Origin: Hyphomonadaceae bacterium UKL13-1
GTDB lineage: Bacteria > Pseudomonadota > Alphaproteobacteria > Caulobacterales > Aquidulcibacteraceae
DNA length: 64,000 nucleotides
NCBI GenBank assembly: GCA_001602435.1
Contig: CP012156.1
Span: forward strand, 2,004,001-2,068,000
Reading direction: 5' to 3'
Shown: positions 25,158 through 33,958 of the stretch, piece by piece
Numbering within the stretch: the stretch's first letter is position 1
Layout: each line of letters starts with the position of its first letter
Notes under the pieces: generated by a model
Seen by the model: only the letters and a program-made list of their open reading frames with translations
Told to the model about the DNA's origin: nothing
Databases searched by the model: none
Translations under genes and position numbers: made by a program

Positions 25158-27059
25158 ATGGATTACTTGCGAACCCTTGATGATATCTTAAGCAACCTCC
25201 CTCAGGGTATTCTTGTTCGCTGTCGCGACGAAATTTTGTATGCCAATCGAGCAGCCGCTGCGGCTTTTGGCTTTGGCTCTGCCCGCGACCTGACTGATTA
25301 TCGCGCTGTGACGGGGCTGATGGGCACGTTTGTGCGGCCGCAAAAGGACCCAGAGCGCCGCTTTTCTTATTTTTCGACTGTCGATGGTGATTTGTTTTTT
25401 GCGGATGTGACGGAGCGATCAATCAACTTTCGCGGCCAGCAAGCGGTGCAAATCACGTTCAATAGCCCGCTTCACGCCGCCGACGATATGGCCGATTCAC
25501 GAACCATTGTAGAGCGTTATGCGCTTGCGATGCGTCATGCAAAGATTGGCGTTTGGGATCACGACCGCGAAGCCGGCTCACATTTCTTCTCGTCATCTTG
25601 CCGCGAGATTTTGGGGCTACCTGAAACAGATGCACGGACTTATTTGTCCGTGTTTGAAGATTTGATTTATCCGGAAGACCGGCCGTTGGTGCGCGCCGCC
25701 TGTGCAAAGGCCTTTGGCGAGCGCATCCCCTATCAGGCGCAATTTCGAATCATGCGGCCAACTGGCGAAGTGCGCTGGGTTTCGGTCAGTGGAACCAGCA
25801 TTCATGACCGCGACGGCCTTGTTCTGCGCTTTGCCGGTACCGTCGTCGATATCAGCGATCAGAAGCAAAAAGAGCGCGAATTGATTGAGGCGCGCAAGAC
25901 CGCCCTAGCGGGTCTTGAGGCCAAGAACCGCTTTGTCTCGGGTCTCAGTCATGAGTTTCGTACCCCCATTCATGCGCTCATGGCTTTGCCCCGCATCCTG
26001 AAAGAGCAGTCAAACCGGCCCGAATTGACAGATTTGGTGGAAGCGTCGGAATTGGCTGGTGAGCAATTATTGTCGCTGGTCGACTCGGCGTTGGACCTTT
26101 CCGGCATTGATTCCGGCACGATGGACATCCGAACGAACGCCTTCCCCCTCGCAAAGACCTGTTTGACAGCGTGTGACGCCATGCAAGCGCGAACCCTGGC
26201 GCGCGGGATAGACCTTCAACTGGACATTGACCCCGCCGCACAGGCGAATTTCCTAGGTGATGAAAAACTTTTCTTACGAACACTGCAAGCCATGTTGCGC
26301 CATGCGATTGAGCGTAGTGGACCGGGTATTATGAAGATGCGCCTCAGTGCGGGCGAGAATGGCCATGGCACCTTGGTGATCCTGCAAGATGTTGGAGCCC
26401 CTTATTCTAGCCACGAAGCCCGCAGCTTGTTTGAGCCATTTTCCAGCATTCAGACGCCTGACAATCCCATCACACAAAGCAACGGGATTGACTTGCCACT
26501 GGCCCGTAAGCTTGCTCGGGCGATGGGCGGCGATGTTACGATTGCAACGCGCGGCACACGCAATGGCGCGATACAATTTTATCTGCCGTTAGAGCGGGTT
26601 GCGAGTAATCTGGATGAGCCAATTGGCGCAGTCGGTCACATGCGCACTTTATGTATTCTCGTGGTAGAAGATAATCTGATTAATCAACGGATCATCGCGG
26701 TGATCCTCGAACAATTAGGCCATTCCTGTGTGATTGTAGCCGACGGTGTCATGTGTCTGGAGACGATCCAGAAGGCCCGCTTCGACGCCATTTTGATGGA
26801 CTTACACATGCCCAATATGGATGGCTATCAGACGACGCGCCACATTCGGGCCTTGGAAGCCGATCTGCAAGTTGTGGATTTTCCCGCTATGCCAATCATT
26901 GCATTGACAGCGGATGCGCGTCCAGAAACACGTGAAGCCGCCTTCGCGGCGGGTATGACCGGCTTTTTGAATAAGCCGATCTCCATCCCAGAACTGTACG
27001 AAGCTTTAGCTCCGATCGCAGCCGCTGCAGCCGAAGAACCCACGGCGCAAAATGGGTGA
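25158..27059 (+). CDS. PAS-PAS hybrid histidine kinase with degenerate ATP-binding motifs
   Basis: 633 residues from the ATG at 25158. There is no membrane segment, so it is cytosolic. Two PAS domains (about 5-105 and 115-235, the second with a PAC end RFAGTVVDISDQ) precede a dimerisation domain with the phospho-His in LSHEFRTPIHALM (His near 265). The ATPase domain is eroded: the N-box reads MLRHAIERSG with no Asn, the G1 box is DVGAPYSS and the G2 box SNGIDLPLA. A receiver domain with phospho-acceptor Asp in ILMDLHMPNMDGY (about residue 548) and NKPIS follows. It may act mainly as a phosphatase or scaffold, or be driven by a partner kinase. No regulator gene is adjacent. Confidence 0.88.
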   Translation: MDYLRTLDDILSNLPQGILVRCRDEILYANRAAAAAFGFGSARDLTDYRAVTGLMGTFVRPQKDPERRFSYFSTVDGDLFFADVTERSINFRGQQAVQITFNSPLHAADDMADSRTIVERYALAMRHAKIGVWDHDREAGSHFFSSSCREILGLPETDARTYLSVFEDLIYPEDRPLVRAACAKAFGERIPYQAQFRIMRPTGEVRWVSVSGTSIHDRDGLVLRFAGTVVDISDQKQKERELIEARKTALAGLEAKNRFVSGLSHEFRTPIHALMALPRILKEQSNRPELTDLVEASELAGEQLLSLVDSALDLSGIDSGTMDIRTNAFPLAKTCLTACDAMQARTLARGIDLQLDIDPAAQANFLGDEKLFLRTLQAMLRHAIERSGPGIMKMRLSAGENGHGTLVILQDVGAPYSSHEARSLFEPFSSIQTPDNPITQSNGIDLPLARKLARAMGGDVTIATRGTRNGAIQFYLPLERVASNLDEPIGAVGHMRTLCILVVEDNLINQRIIAVILEQLGHSCVIVADGVMCLETIQKARFDAILMDLHMPNMDGYQTTRHIRALEADLQVVDFPAMPIIALTADARPETREAAFAAGMTGFLNKPISIPELYEALAPIAAAAAEEPTAQNG

Positions 27060-27078
27060 ATCGGACGTCGAAACGAGA

Positions 27079-27159
27079 TTAGTCGAGGCGCTTGAATTCA
27101 ATCAGGTTCAATAAACCCATCGCACCAACGGCCAAAACGAGAGCAAGAATGGCATACAT
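27079..27159 (-). CDS. 26-residue hydrophobic membrane peptide
   Basis: An ATG at 27159 with an AAGGAG ribosome site eight bases upstream opens 26 codons ending in TAA. The product begins MYAILALVLAVGAMGLLN, a single membrane helix, and ends in a charged tail IEFKRLD. Strong ribosome site, helix-plus-charged-tail design and isolated position argue for a real small protein. Size and design recall KdpF-like or other small membrane regulators, but no kdp genes are near. It is convergent with the kinase gene and divergent from the Nudix gene. Confidence 0.6.
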   Translation of the reverse strand: MYAILALVLAVGAMGLLNLIEFKRLD

Positions 27160-27237
27160 CGTGGAAACTCCTTATATCGTTGCGTGTCTCTCTAGCGGCA
27201 TTGGCGCGCGACGCCAAGTCACCCTATACAAGACCGC

Positions 27238-27693
27238 ATGCTAAAGTTTTTGCGCAAAGTTGTGATGCATACGTGGTTTCGCCTGAGCCGTGGGGCAACC
27301 CTTGGCGTGCGAATCCTTGCCATTGATGACCAAGGCCGCGTCTGCTTGGTGCGCCACACCTATTTGCCCGGCTGGCATCTGCCCGGTGGCGGGGTAGAAC
27401 GGGGGGAGCATGCGTTGGATGCGGCCATCAAAGAAGCACGCGAAGAGGCAGGTCTGATTATTCGACCAGAAGACCTGCGCCTGATGTCCATTCACACCAA
27501 TTTTGCCTATTTCAAAGGCGACCATGTCCTCTTGTATCGCGCCAATGCTTGGACGATTGAGACAACCGACCGTGCCCATGAAATCGCCGAGCACGGCTTT
27601 TTCTCGATCACCGATTTGCCGCCCGGCACGACAGCCAGCACCCAACGCCGTTTAGCAGAAGCCCAAGGTGGCCCTAGTTTGCTGACTTGGTAG
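27238..27693 (+). CDS. Nudix hydrolase
   Basis: 151 residues. The Nudix box GGGVERGEHALDAAIKEARE followed by EAGL fits G-X5-E-X7-REUXEEXGU with Lys in place of the Arg; the catalytic glutamates are kept. Substrates of such proteins are nucleoside diphosphate-linked compounds, and the exact one cannot be read from sequence. The GWHLPGGGVERGE context resembles the MutT/ADP-ribose class. Its last 20 bases overlap the 3' end of the convergent serine hydrolase gene. Confidence 0.88.
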   Translation: MLKFLRKVVMHTWFRLSRGATLGVRILAIDDQGRVCLVRHTYLPGWHLPGGGVERGEHALDAAIKEAREEAGLIIRPEDLRLMSIHTNFAYFKGDHVLLYRANAWTIETTDRAHEIAEHGFFSITDLPPGTTASTQRRLAEAQGGPSLLTW

Positions 27694-28909
27694 CCGCGAC
27701 TGGCGCTTTTGCGGCAGCCTCTGCATCGATCAAATCTTGAACTTGCTTGTAGAAGACGTCACGGGCTGCGCCTTCTGGCCCATCGGTCGCACGTGTCCAA
27801 TTGGCGTTAGAAGCAATCACCAGTTTGCGCTTGGGATCGATAAAAATGCCTTGCCCGAAAATGCCCTGCGCCGCGACGCTGCCATCGTCATAGGTCCACC
27901 ATTGATAGCCATAGCCACGCCCCGGCTCGCCATAATACATCTTCTTGGTGGTCGCTTTGGCAAACCAATCGGCGGGGACAACTTGGGTGTCGCCAATCTT
28001 ACCGCCTGCCAGCACAAATAGCCCCATACGCGCATAGTCACGCGTGGCCATTTGCAAGCAACAGCCCGCGATTTCTTGACCCGTGCTATTGAGAATCCAT
28101 GTTGCCTGCTGCTCCATGCCAAAAGGCTTCCAGAGCTTCTCGGACAAATAGGTGGCAAGCGGCTTCTTGGTGGCAGAACTCACCAGAATGCCGACCAGAT
28201 TCGTCTCGCCCGTATTATAGTTCCAAAAAGTACCCGGTGCATGGGCGCGGGGGAGCTTGCGCATATAGCTGCTGGTGGCATCTAAGCCTGCGTCAGCCTT
28301 GGCATTATTAAATTTTGCCACGTCCGAATTTGGGTCTTCATAATCCTCATTCCACGACACGCCTGAAGACATGGTGAGCAATTGCTCCACCGTGACATCA
28401 TCATAGGCCGAGCCTTTAAGGCCTGGAATATAGGTTGAAACCTTATCAGACAGGCTCTTGATATAGCCGTCTTGAATGGCAGCCCCCACCAAGGTGGAAG
28501 TGTAGGATTTAGCCACAGAAAAGCTCGTCCAGCGCCCAGCGGCATCAAAACCTAAGCCATATTTCTCAAACCGGACTTTGCCGTCTTGGAGGATGACGAT
28601 ACCAGACGAGCGCTGGCCCTGCATATAAGCGTCGATATTTGGGATCGCTAAGGGTGTACCAACCGGAAGATCAGAGGCCTTGGGGCCAGCCTCCACCACA
28701 TGGCTTTTAGCCAAGAATTCCAGCCGGTCCATCGCACGAAAAGCGGCATCACGTTGCGGGATAGACCAAAACAACACGTCCCGATTGGTCGGCAAATGCG
28801 CCAGCGCCCCTTTGGTTTCTTTGTCCAAGCCATTGTAGGCAAATGCGCCAGCCCCAACCAACACAAGTGCCGCGATCCCCAAAGCTGGGGCCAAGAAACC
28901 TTTTTTCAT
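27674..28909 (-). CDS. Serine hydrolase of the class C beta-lactamase / DD-peptidase family
   Basis: 411 residues with an N-terminal signal or anchor (ALGIAALVLVGAGAFAY). The catalytic SXXK motif is SVAK in RWTSFSVAKSYTST, and the YXN motif is YNT in FWNYNTGETN. The third, KTG/HTG-like strand is not obvious; GIFGQGIFID occupies that area. This esterase-like branch includes 6-aminohexanoate-dimer hydrolases, esterases and peptidases, so I do not assign a substrate or antibiotic resistance. It lies downstream of ilvE by nine bases but with its own function. Confidence 0.85.
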   Translation of the reverse strand: MKKGFLAPALGIAALVLVGAGAFAYNGLDKETKGALAHLPTNRDVLFWSIPQRDAAFRAMDRLEFLAKSHVVEAGPKASDLPVGTPLAIPNIDAYMQGQRSSGIVILQDGKVRFEKYGLGFDAAGRWTSFSVAKSYTSTLVGAAIQDGYIKSLSDKVSTYIPGLKGSAYDDVTVEQLLTMSSGVSWNEDYEDPNSDVAKFNNAKADAGLDATSSYMRKLPRAHAPGTFWNYNTGETNLVGILVSSATKKPLATYLSEKLWKPFGMEQQATWILNSTGQEIAGCCLQMATRDYARMGLFVLAGGKIGDTQVVPADWFAKATTKKMYYGEPGRGYGYQWWTYDDGSVAAQGIFGQGIFIDPKRKLVIASNANWTRATDGPEGAARDVFYKQVQDLIDAEAAAKAPVAATKSAN

Positions 28910-28917
28910 GACGTCTC

Positions 28918-29793
28918 CTATGAGAGTTTGCCGCGTACCAGAGCGTCATAGGTGGTGACCATGTCCTCACACACGCGACCTGGTTGGTAGTAAATGCCTG
29001 CGATCTCTTTGACCGGCGTCACTTCGGCGGCTGTGCCTGTGATGAAGCATTCCGAGAAATTGCCTAATTCTTCTGGCATGATGGTGCGTTCAACCACTTC
29101 ATAGCCTTTTTCCCGCGCAAGACGGATCACCGTCTGCCGCGTGATGCCATTGAGGAAGCAATCTGGCACAGGAGTATGGATGGCTCCGTCCTGAATAAAG
29201 AAGATATTGGCACCGGTTGCCTCGGCCACATGGCCGCGCCAATCGAGCATCAAGGCGTCAGCATAGCCTTCCGCTTCTGCGGCATGTTTGGAATCGGTAC
29301 AGATCATATAAAGACCTGCTGCCTTGGCTTCGCAGGGTGCCGTCTTTGGATCAGGCCGACGCCATTTCGCATGGGTGACGCGGATACCGCTCATCTTGTC
29401 AGCAAAATAATTGCCCCATTCCCAAACAGCGACAGCGGCGCGGATGGTGCTTTGTTGTGCCGACACACCCATCATCTCACTGCCGCGCCACATGACCGGG
29501 CGGATGTAGCAATTCTCAAAGCCATTACGTGCCATGGCTTCCGCTTTCGCGGCCTCAATGTCTGCGACGGTGAAGGCTGGCTTCATGCCTAAAATCTCCG
29601 CCGAGCGGAACAAGCGCTCCGTATGGCGCAGGCTTTCAAAGATTTGGCCGTCATAGGCGCGCTCGCCCTCAAAGATCGACGAGCCATAATGCAGACCATG
29701 GGTTAGAACATGTACTTTCGCCTCGCGCCAAGGCTTAAATTCGCCGTCCATCCAGATCCAGCCGTCGCGATCGTCATAAGGAATGAAAGTCAT
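28918..29793 (-). CDS. ilvE: Branched-chain amino acid aminotransferase
   Basis: 291 residues from the ATG at 29793; a frame extension to 29874 is rejected because MTFIPYDDRDG is the family start. This class IV PLP enzyme performs the last step of leucine, isoleucine and valine synthesis. THGLHYGSSIFEGERAY, the KAAGLY segment carrying the PLP region, EATGANIFFI and the phosphate-binding GITRQTVIRLA are all present. It is divergent from the marR gene. Confidence 0.94.
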   Translation of the reverse strand: MTFIPYDDRDGWIWMDGEFKPWREAKVHVLTHGLHYGSSIFEGERAYDGQIFESLRHTERLFRSAEILGMKPAFTVADIEAAKAEAMARNGFENCYIRPVMWRGSEMMGVSAQQSTIRAAVAVWEWGNYFADKMSGIRVTHAKWRRPDPKTAPCEAKAAGLYMICTDSKHAAEAEGYADALMLDWRGHVAEATGANIFFIQDGAIHTPVPDCFLNGITRQTVIRLAREKGYEVVERTIMPEELGNFSECFITGTAAEVTPVKEIAGIYYQPGRVCEDMVTTYDALVRGKLS

Positions 29794-29889
29794 GTGTCTT
29801 GTGCCTAGTTCAGTGTATAGGGTTGTCAAAGCTTCACAGTCGGTGGGCTTGAACCCAAATGCGATGAGACGCAATCTCTCGGACCAGCC

Positions 29890-30444
29890 ATGACTGTCAA
29901 CACCTTACCGAATGCTTTTGCCAGATCAAGCAGCGCCGCCGCCGGCGGGCCGCGTCTTTATTTGCGTGAGGATGAGCTCGACCTTGGCGTTTCCTTGATT
30001 TTCAAGGCAGGTGATTTGTTGAAGGCCGCTACCGAAGCACAGCGGCAACAGCATGATCTTTCTTGGGCCGAAGCGCGTTGCCTGTGCGAATTATTGGGTC
30101 ACCCCCTGCCCGTGCTTAAACTTGCCGCGGAACTGGGCTTGAGCAAACAAGCGATGCTGAAGACGCTGGACGGACTGGAGGGGCGCGCTTGGCTTAACCG
30201 CACAGAGGATTCGCGCGATGCGCGGCGCAAGATCGTCCATCTCACCGCGCAAGGGGCCGCAGTCGCAACCGAATTGGCTTTGGCCATGCGGACGCGCCTC
30301 GCTGCCGCTTACCGCCTTGCCGGCAGTGAAGCCGTGGCGGGGTGCGATAAAGTCCTCTCGACGCTGACAGAATCGACTGCCACGCAGACCGCTAACGCGC
30401 CAGCCAGCGCGACCTCCTCCCCCAAACCGAATAGAGCCCCCTGA
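29890..30444 (+). CDS. MarR-family transcriptional regulator (possible PetP)
   Basis: 184 residues. The winged helix spans about 55-125 (VLKLAAELGLSKQAMLKTLDGLEGRAWLN would be the reader helices, with the wing in TEDSRDARRKIVHLT). The tail is low-complexity Ala/Thr/Ser. It overlaps the response regulator gene by one base (TGATG). In Rhodobacter capsulatus a MarR-like petP overlaps an OmpR-like petR and affects bc1 gene expression. The same pairing here suggests that equivalence but does not prove it. Confidence 0.85.
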   Translation: MTVNTLPNAFARSSSAAAGGPRLYLREDELDLGVSLIFKAGDLLKAATEAQRQQHDLSWAEARCLCELLGHPLPVLKLAAELGLSKQAMLKTLDGLEGRAWLNRTEDSRDARRKIVHLTAQGAAVATELALAMRTRLAAAYRLAGSEAVAGCDKVLSTLTESTATQTANAPASATSSPKPNRAP

Positions 30445-31139
30445 TGGCCCCCCGCGCCCACGCCGAACATCCTGCCCATCTTCTCGTCGTCGATGATGAT
30501 GATCGCATCCGCAGCCTATTGAAGCGCTATCTCAGTGGCCTTGGCTATTCGGTGACGGAAGCTTCCGATGCCGCCAGCGCGCGCAAGCTGATGGATGCGT
30601 TGATGTTCGATCTCGTCATTTTAGACGTCATGATGCCGGGCGAAGACGGCGTCTCGCTCACGCGATCTGTTCGCGGCGAGCGCGATACGCCAATCATCCT
30701 CTTGACCGCTTTGGGCGACCCTAGCCACCGGATTGAGGGCCTGACAGCTGGCGCTGATGATTATCTCGGCAAGCCGTTTGAACCCGAAGAATTGGCCTTG
30801 CGCGTGGCCGCGATTCTCAAACGTGCCCGCCCAGCGCCTGCGGCCGACCTGCTCTTGTTGGGCTCTGCCACTTGGAACACCGCCAAAGCCGAACTTCGAC
30901 GCGATGGGGTCTTGGTGCGTTTGACCGACGCAGAAAAGGACCTGTTGGCCGCACTGGCGGCCCGGCCTGGTGCTACCATTACGCGGGAGGAATTGGCCCG
31001 CAAAGCTGGCGTCACCGTGGAGCGCTCCATCGATGTGCAAGTCACCCGTCTGCGGCGCAAATTGGAAGATGATCCGGCTGAGCCGCATTATCTGCAAACC
31101 GTGCGCGGTCTTGGCTATCGGTTGATGCATGATGCGTAG
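30444..31139 (+). CDS. OmpR-family response regulator (possible PetR)
   Basis: 231 residues. The receiver domain shows LLVVDDDDRIR, the phospho-acceptor Asp in VILDVMMPGEDG and the conserved Lys in DDYLGKPFEPEEL. A C-terminal winged helix (about 140-228) carries the DNA-recognition helix ERSIDVQVTRLRRKLEDD and the end VRGLGYRLM. It is coupled to the MarR gene upstream and followed 27 bases later by a sensor kinase, its likely partner. Confidence 0.95.
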   Translation: MAPRAHAEHPAHLLVVDDDDRIRSLLKRYLSGLGYSVTEASDAASARKLMDALMFDLVILDVMMPGEDGVSLTRSVRGERDTPIILLTALGDPSHRIEGLTAGADDYLGKPFEPEELALRVAAILKRARPAPAADLLLLGSATWNTAKAELRRDGVLVRLTDAEKDLLAALAARPGATITREELARKAGVTVERSIDVQVTRLRRKLEDDPAEPHYLQTVRGLGYRLMHDA

Positions 31140-31166
31140 GATTGTTTCGCTTCAAGGCCTTCTGCG

Positions 31167-32477
31167 ATGGACCTAAAGGCGCTGATTCCACGCGGACTCT
31201 TTGCCCGCTCGCTCCTCATCATCGTCTTACCCGTGGCGATCATGCAAATGGTCGTGACCTATTTGTTCTTTGACTTGCATTGGGAACAAGTCAGCCGTCG
31301 CTTAAGTGAAGGGGCGGCTGGCGATGTGGCGCTTGTCACGCAGCTTTACGCCGACAATCCAACGCCGGAAAATCTCGCATCCATCACCAATTATGCGCGC
31401 GCAGACTTGCGCCTGTCGGTAGCCCTTCAAAAGCAAGCCAAATTACCAGAGCGGGACCGCCTGGCGGTGATTCCGGCCTTTGACCGCACGTTGCGCCGCG
31501 CTTTGTCCGGATCCTTGCGGCAGAAATTCTGGTTCGATACCACGCGCTATCCAGACTATGTCGACATCCGAGTAGAAGTGCCCGGCGGGGTTTTGCGTTT
31601 TCTGGCCTATCGCGACCGGGTTTTTGCGTCCACGGGCGGCATCTTCATCTTGTGGCTGGCAGGGGCGACCATCCTGTTGGCGACGGTCTCCGTCCTCTTC
31701 ATTCGCAATCAGGTTCGCCCGATGGAGCGGCTCGCTGATGCAGCAGAGCGGTTTGGGCGGGGCGAAAATGTCAGCTTAAAGCCGGCTGGCTCAGCCGAAG
31801 TGCGTCGCGCCACCTTGGCCTTCCTCCAGATGCGCGGTCGTATCCAGCGCCACATTGAGCAACGCACCAATCTGCTGGCTGGGGTCAGCCACGATTTGCG
31901 GACCCCTCTGACGCGTCTGAAGCTTCAGTTGGCGATGATGCCGCCGTCTAGCGACATTGACGAAGCCCGCAAGGACATTGTCGAGATGGAGGGCATGCTG
32001 GAAGAATATTTGGCCTTTGCTCAAGGCCAGTGGTCGGAAGAGCGTGAAGTGTTGGATTTGGCCGAAATTGCGCGCGCCATCATTCAAGATGTCGCCCGTG
32101 CAGGCCGCGACATCGATGGGTCTGGTCTTGCCGACAGCCTGCCGACGTCTGGCCGCCCGATTGCCCTCAAGCGCTGCCTCTCGAACCTTGTTGAAAATGC
32201 CTTGTCCTTCGGCCAGACGGTCGCGCTCAGCTCCTCGCAAAGCGAAGATGCGATCTATATCTATGTCGATGATGATGGCCCTGGGATTGCGCCTGAAAGC
32301 TATGAAGAGGCGCTTAAACCCTTCTCAAGGCTCGACCCCGCCCGTAATCAGAACCGGAAAGGCGTGGGACTGGGCTTGGCGCTGGCCTATGATGCAGCCC
32401 GCTCGCACGGCGGCAATTTAGTGCTGTCGCGCTCTACGCTGGGGGGTCTTCGGGTGAGTGTGCGTCTGCCGCTTTAG
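31167..32477 (+). CDS. EnvZ-like sensor histidine kinase
   Basis: 436 residues. There are two membrane helices (about 12-34 and 160-182) around a ~125-residue periplasmic sensor. A HAMP domain (VRPMERLADAAERFGRGENV), the phospho-His in GVSHDLRTPLTRLKLQLAMM and an intact ATPase domain follow (N-box NLVENALSFG, G1 DDDGPGI, G2 GVGLGLALAYD). In contrast to the kinase at 25158 it is fully equipped. Its 3' end overlaps the convergent TetR-like gene by 44 bases. Confidence 0.95.
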   Translation: MDLKALIPRGLFARSLLIIVLPVAIMQMVVTYLFFDLHWEQVSRRLSEGAAGDVALVTQLYADNPTPENLASITNYARADLRLSVALQKQAKLPERDRLAVIPAFDRTLRRALSGSLRQKFWFDTTRYPDYVDIRVEVPGGVLRFLAYRDRVFASTGGIFILWLAGATILLATVSVLFIRNQVRPMERLADAAERFGRGENVSLKPAGSAEVRRATLAFLQMRGRIQRHIEQRTNLLAGVSHDLRTPLTRLKLQLAMMPPSSDIDEARKDIVEMEGMLEEYLAFAQGQWSEEREVLDLAEIARAIIQDVARAGRDIDGSGLADSLPTSGRPIALKRCLSNLVENALSFGQTVALSSSQSEDAIYIYVDDDGPGIAPESYEEALKPFSRLDPARNQNRKGVGLGLALAYDAARSHGGNLVLSRSTLGGLRVSVRLPL

Positions 32478-33114
32478 CGCGGGCTCGGCGCGTGGCACCT
32501 GATTGCAGACTGGACTTGAGAAAGTCAGCGAATTTCTCGCCGCGCGCCAACCAATCCTCACTCTCGCGCAAGCTCTGGTCGAGGCCTGCCATCGTCTTCG
32601 ACAAGTCAGCATCATCCTTTAGCCAAAGCACTTCGACTTTGCGCAAGCGGCGGGCAAGACCCATGACGCGGGCGGTCGATTTGAGGCTTGTGGTGGAGAT
32701 GCCCACTGCTTCTAAGGCCCAGGCGGCAGTGCGTATCCGGCGGGCGGCACGGGCAAGGGCTGCGGCGGGCTCGTCTTGATCGGCTTCCAGGATGGAGACC
32801 CAAGCCGCACGATTGTCAGCCATCGCATCAAATCGCGCCATCACAACGTCAAACAATTGGTCGCGGCTGGGGGCATCTGCTTCTAAGTCCGACACAGCCT
32901 CTAGCATCGCACGATCCAGCGTCTGGTCGAGATATTCGGCCACTGTAAGGCGCGTGACCCCGGCTTCTGCACAGGCAGCCAAGCTCTGCCCCGCCGTTTG
33001 GCACAAGCTGACCAAGCTGACTTCGGTCCAAGGTTTTTCGGCGCTCAAGGCCAGTGCAGCTTCGCCCAAAGCCTGAAGAAGCGGTGCATGCAAGGAAGGG
33101 TCGCGGTGGGTCAT
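32434..33114 (-). CDS. TetR-like helical regulator
   Basis: 226 residues. The N-terminal part (ALALSAEKPWTEVSLVSLCQ ... GVTRLTVAEYLDQ) resembles a TetR helix-turn-helix of reduced similarity. It is followed by PSRDQLFDVVMARFDAM and a long helical effector domain. Similar proteins near proC in alphaproteobacteria are annotated as TetR or COQ9-like, and I cannot separate the two by eye. The tail is basic and overlaps the sensor kinase gene. It sits 32 bp downstream of proC on the same strand. Confidence 0.65.
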   Translation of the reverse strand: MTHRDPSLHAPLLQALGEAALALSAEKPWTEVSLVSLCQTAGQSLAACAEAGVTRLTVAEYLDQTLDRAMLEAVSDLEADAPSRDQLFDVVMARFDAMADNRAAWVSILEADQDEPAAALARAARRIRTAAWALEAVGISTTSLKSTARVMGLARRLRKVEVLWLKDDADLSKTMAGLDQSLRESEDWLARGEKFADFLKSSLQSGATRRARAKAADAHSPEDPPA

Positions 33115-33146
33115 GGGCGTAATATAGGGCGCGAAGGCCCCCTCGG

Positions 33147-33953
33147 CTACTTACCCAATTGACGCGAGCGGTGGATGGCGGCTTCAACCGCGCGACGCAC
33201 CAAAGTGACAATCCCGCCACCCGCCGTCAAAGCGTCGGTTGCAGCAGCCGTTGTGCCTTCAGGGCTTGTCACGGCACGGCGCAAATCTTGTGGGTTCTGC
33301 CCGGTTTCTTCCATCAGCGCAGCCGACCCAATCACCGTTTGCCAAGCCAAGCGCTCTGCCAAGCCTCGTTCTAAGCCTTCGCCTTCGCCAGCGGCGGCCA
33401 TGGCCTCGGCCAACAGGAAGACATAGGCGGGGCCAGAGCCAGACACGGCCGTCACTGCATCCATCTGCTTCTCGCTTTGCAGCTTTTCGACCGTGCCGAG
33501 TGGGCGCAACAGAGAAACAGCCAAGGCTTCGGATTCTGAGGGCACCGTGGGGCTATTCCAATAGGCCGTAACACCCTTGCCGATTTGACCCGGCGTATTT
33601 GGCATGGCGCGGATGACTTGGCTGGCTGAAAGAATTTCAGCAATCTTCGACGTACCAATGCCCGCCATGATCGACAGCACCAACGTATGGTCTGAAACCA
33701 AATGCCTGATGGTCTGCTCACCCACGCTTGGAAACAATTGCGGCTTAATGCCCACGACAACGCAGTCGAACGCCGAGCTTTCAGCTGGGTCTGGGTTCAA
33801 TACCCAGTTTTGCGTCGCGACGATTTCAGACACTTCTGCCGATGGATAGGGTTCAAATACGACCAGATCAAACATATCGGCCATCGGGGCCCATCCGCGC
33901 AACATGGCTCCGCCCATCCGGCCACCGCCGACAAGCGCAATTCGCTTTTTCAT
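33147..33953 (-). CDS. proC: Pyrroline-5-carboxylate reductase
   Basis: 268 residues from the ATG at 33953; a GTG three codons upstream overlaps the ybjN stop. ProC makes proline from pyrroline-5-carboxylate with NAD(P)H. The Rossmann loop IALVGGGRMGGAMLRGW, VVVGIKPQ, RAMPNTPGQIGKGVTAYW and the signature AVSGSGPAYVFLLAEAM are all present. It belongs to the minus-strand ubiK-ybjN-proC-TetR-like block. Confidence 0.96.
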   Translation of the reverse strand: MKKRIALVGGGRMGGAMLRGWAPMADMFDLVVFEPYPSAEVSEIVATQNWVLNPDPAESSAFDCVVVGIKPQLFPSVGEQTIRHLVSDHTLVLSIMAGIGTSKIAEILSASQVIRAMPNTPGQIGKGVTAYWNSPTVPSESEALAVSLLRPLGTVEKLQSEKQMDAVTAVSGSGPAYVFLLAEAMAAAGEGEGLERGLAERLAWQTVIGSAALMEETGQNPQDLRRAVTSPEGTTAAATDALTAGGGIVTLVRRAVEAAIHRSRQLGK

Positions 33954-33958
33954 AAAAC

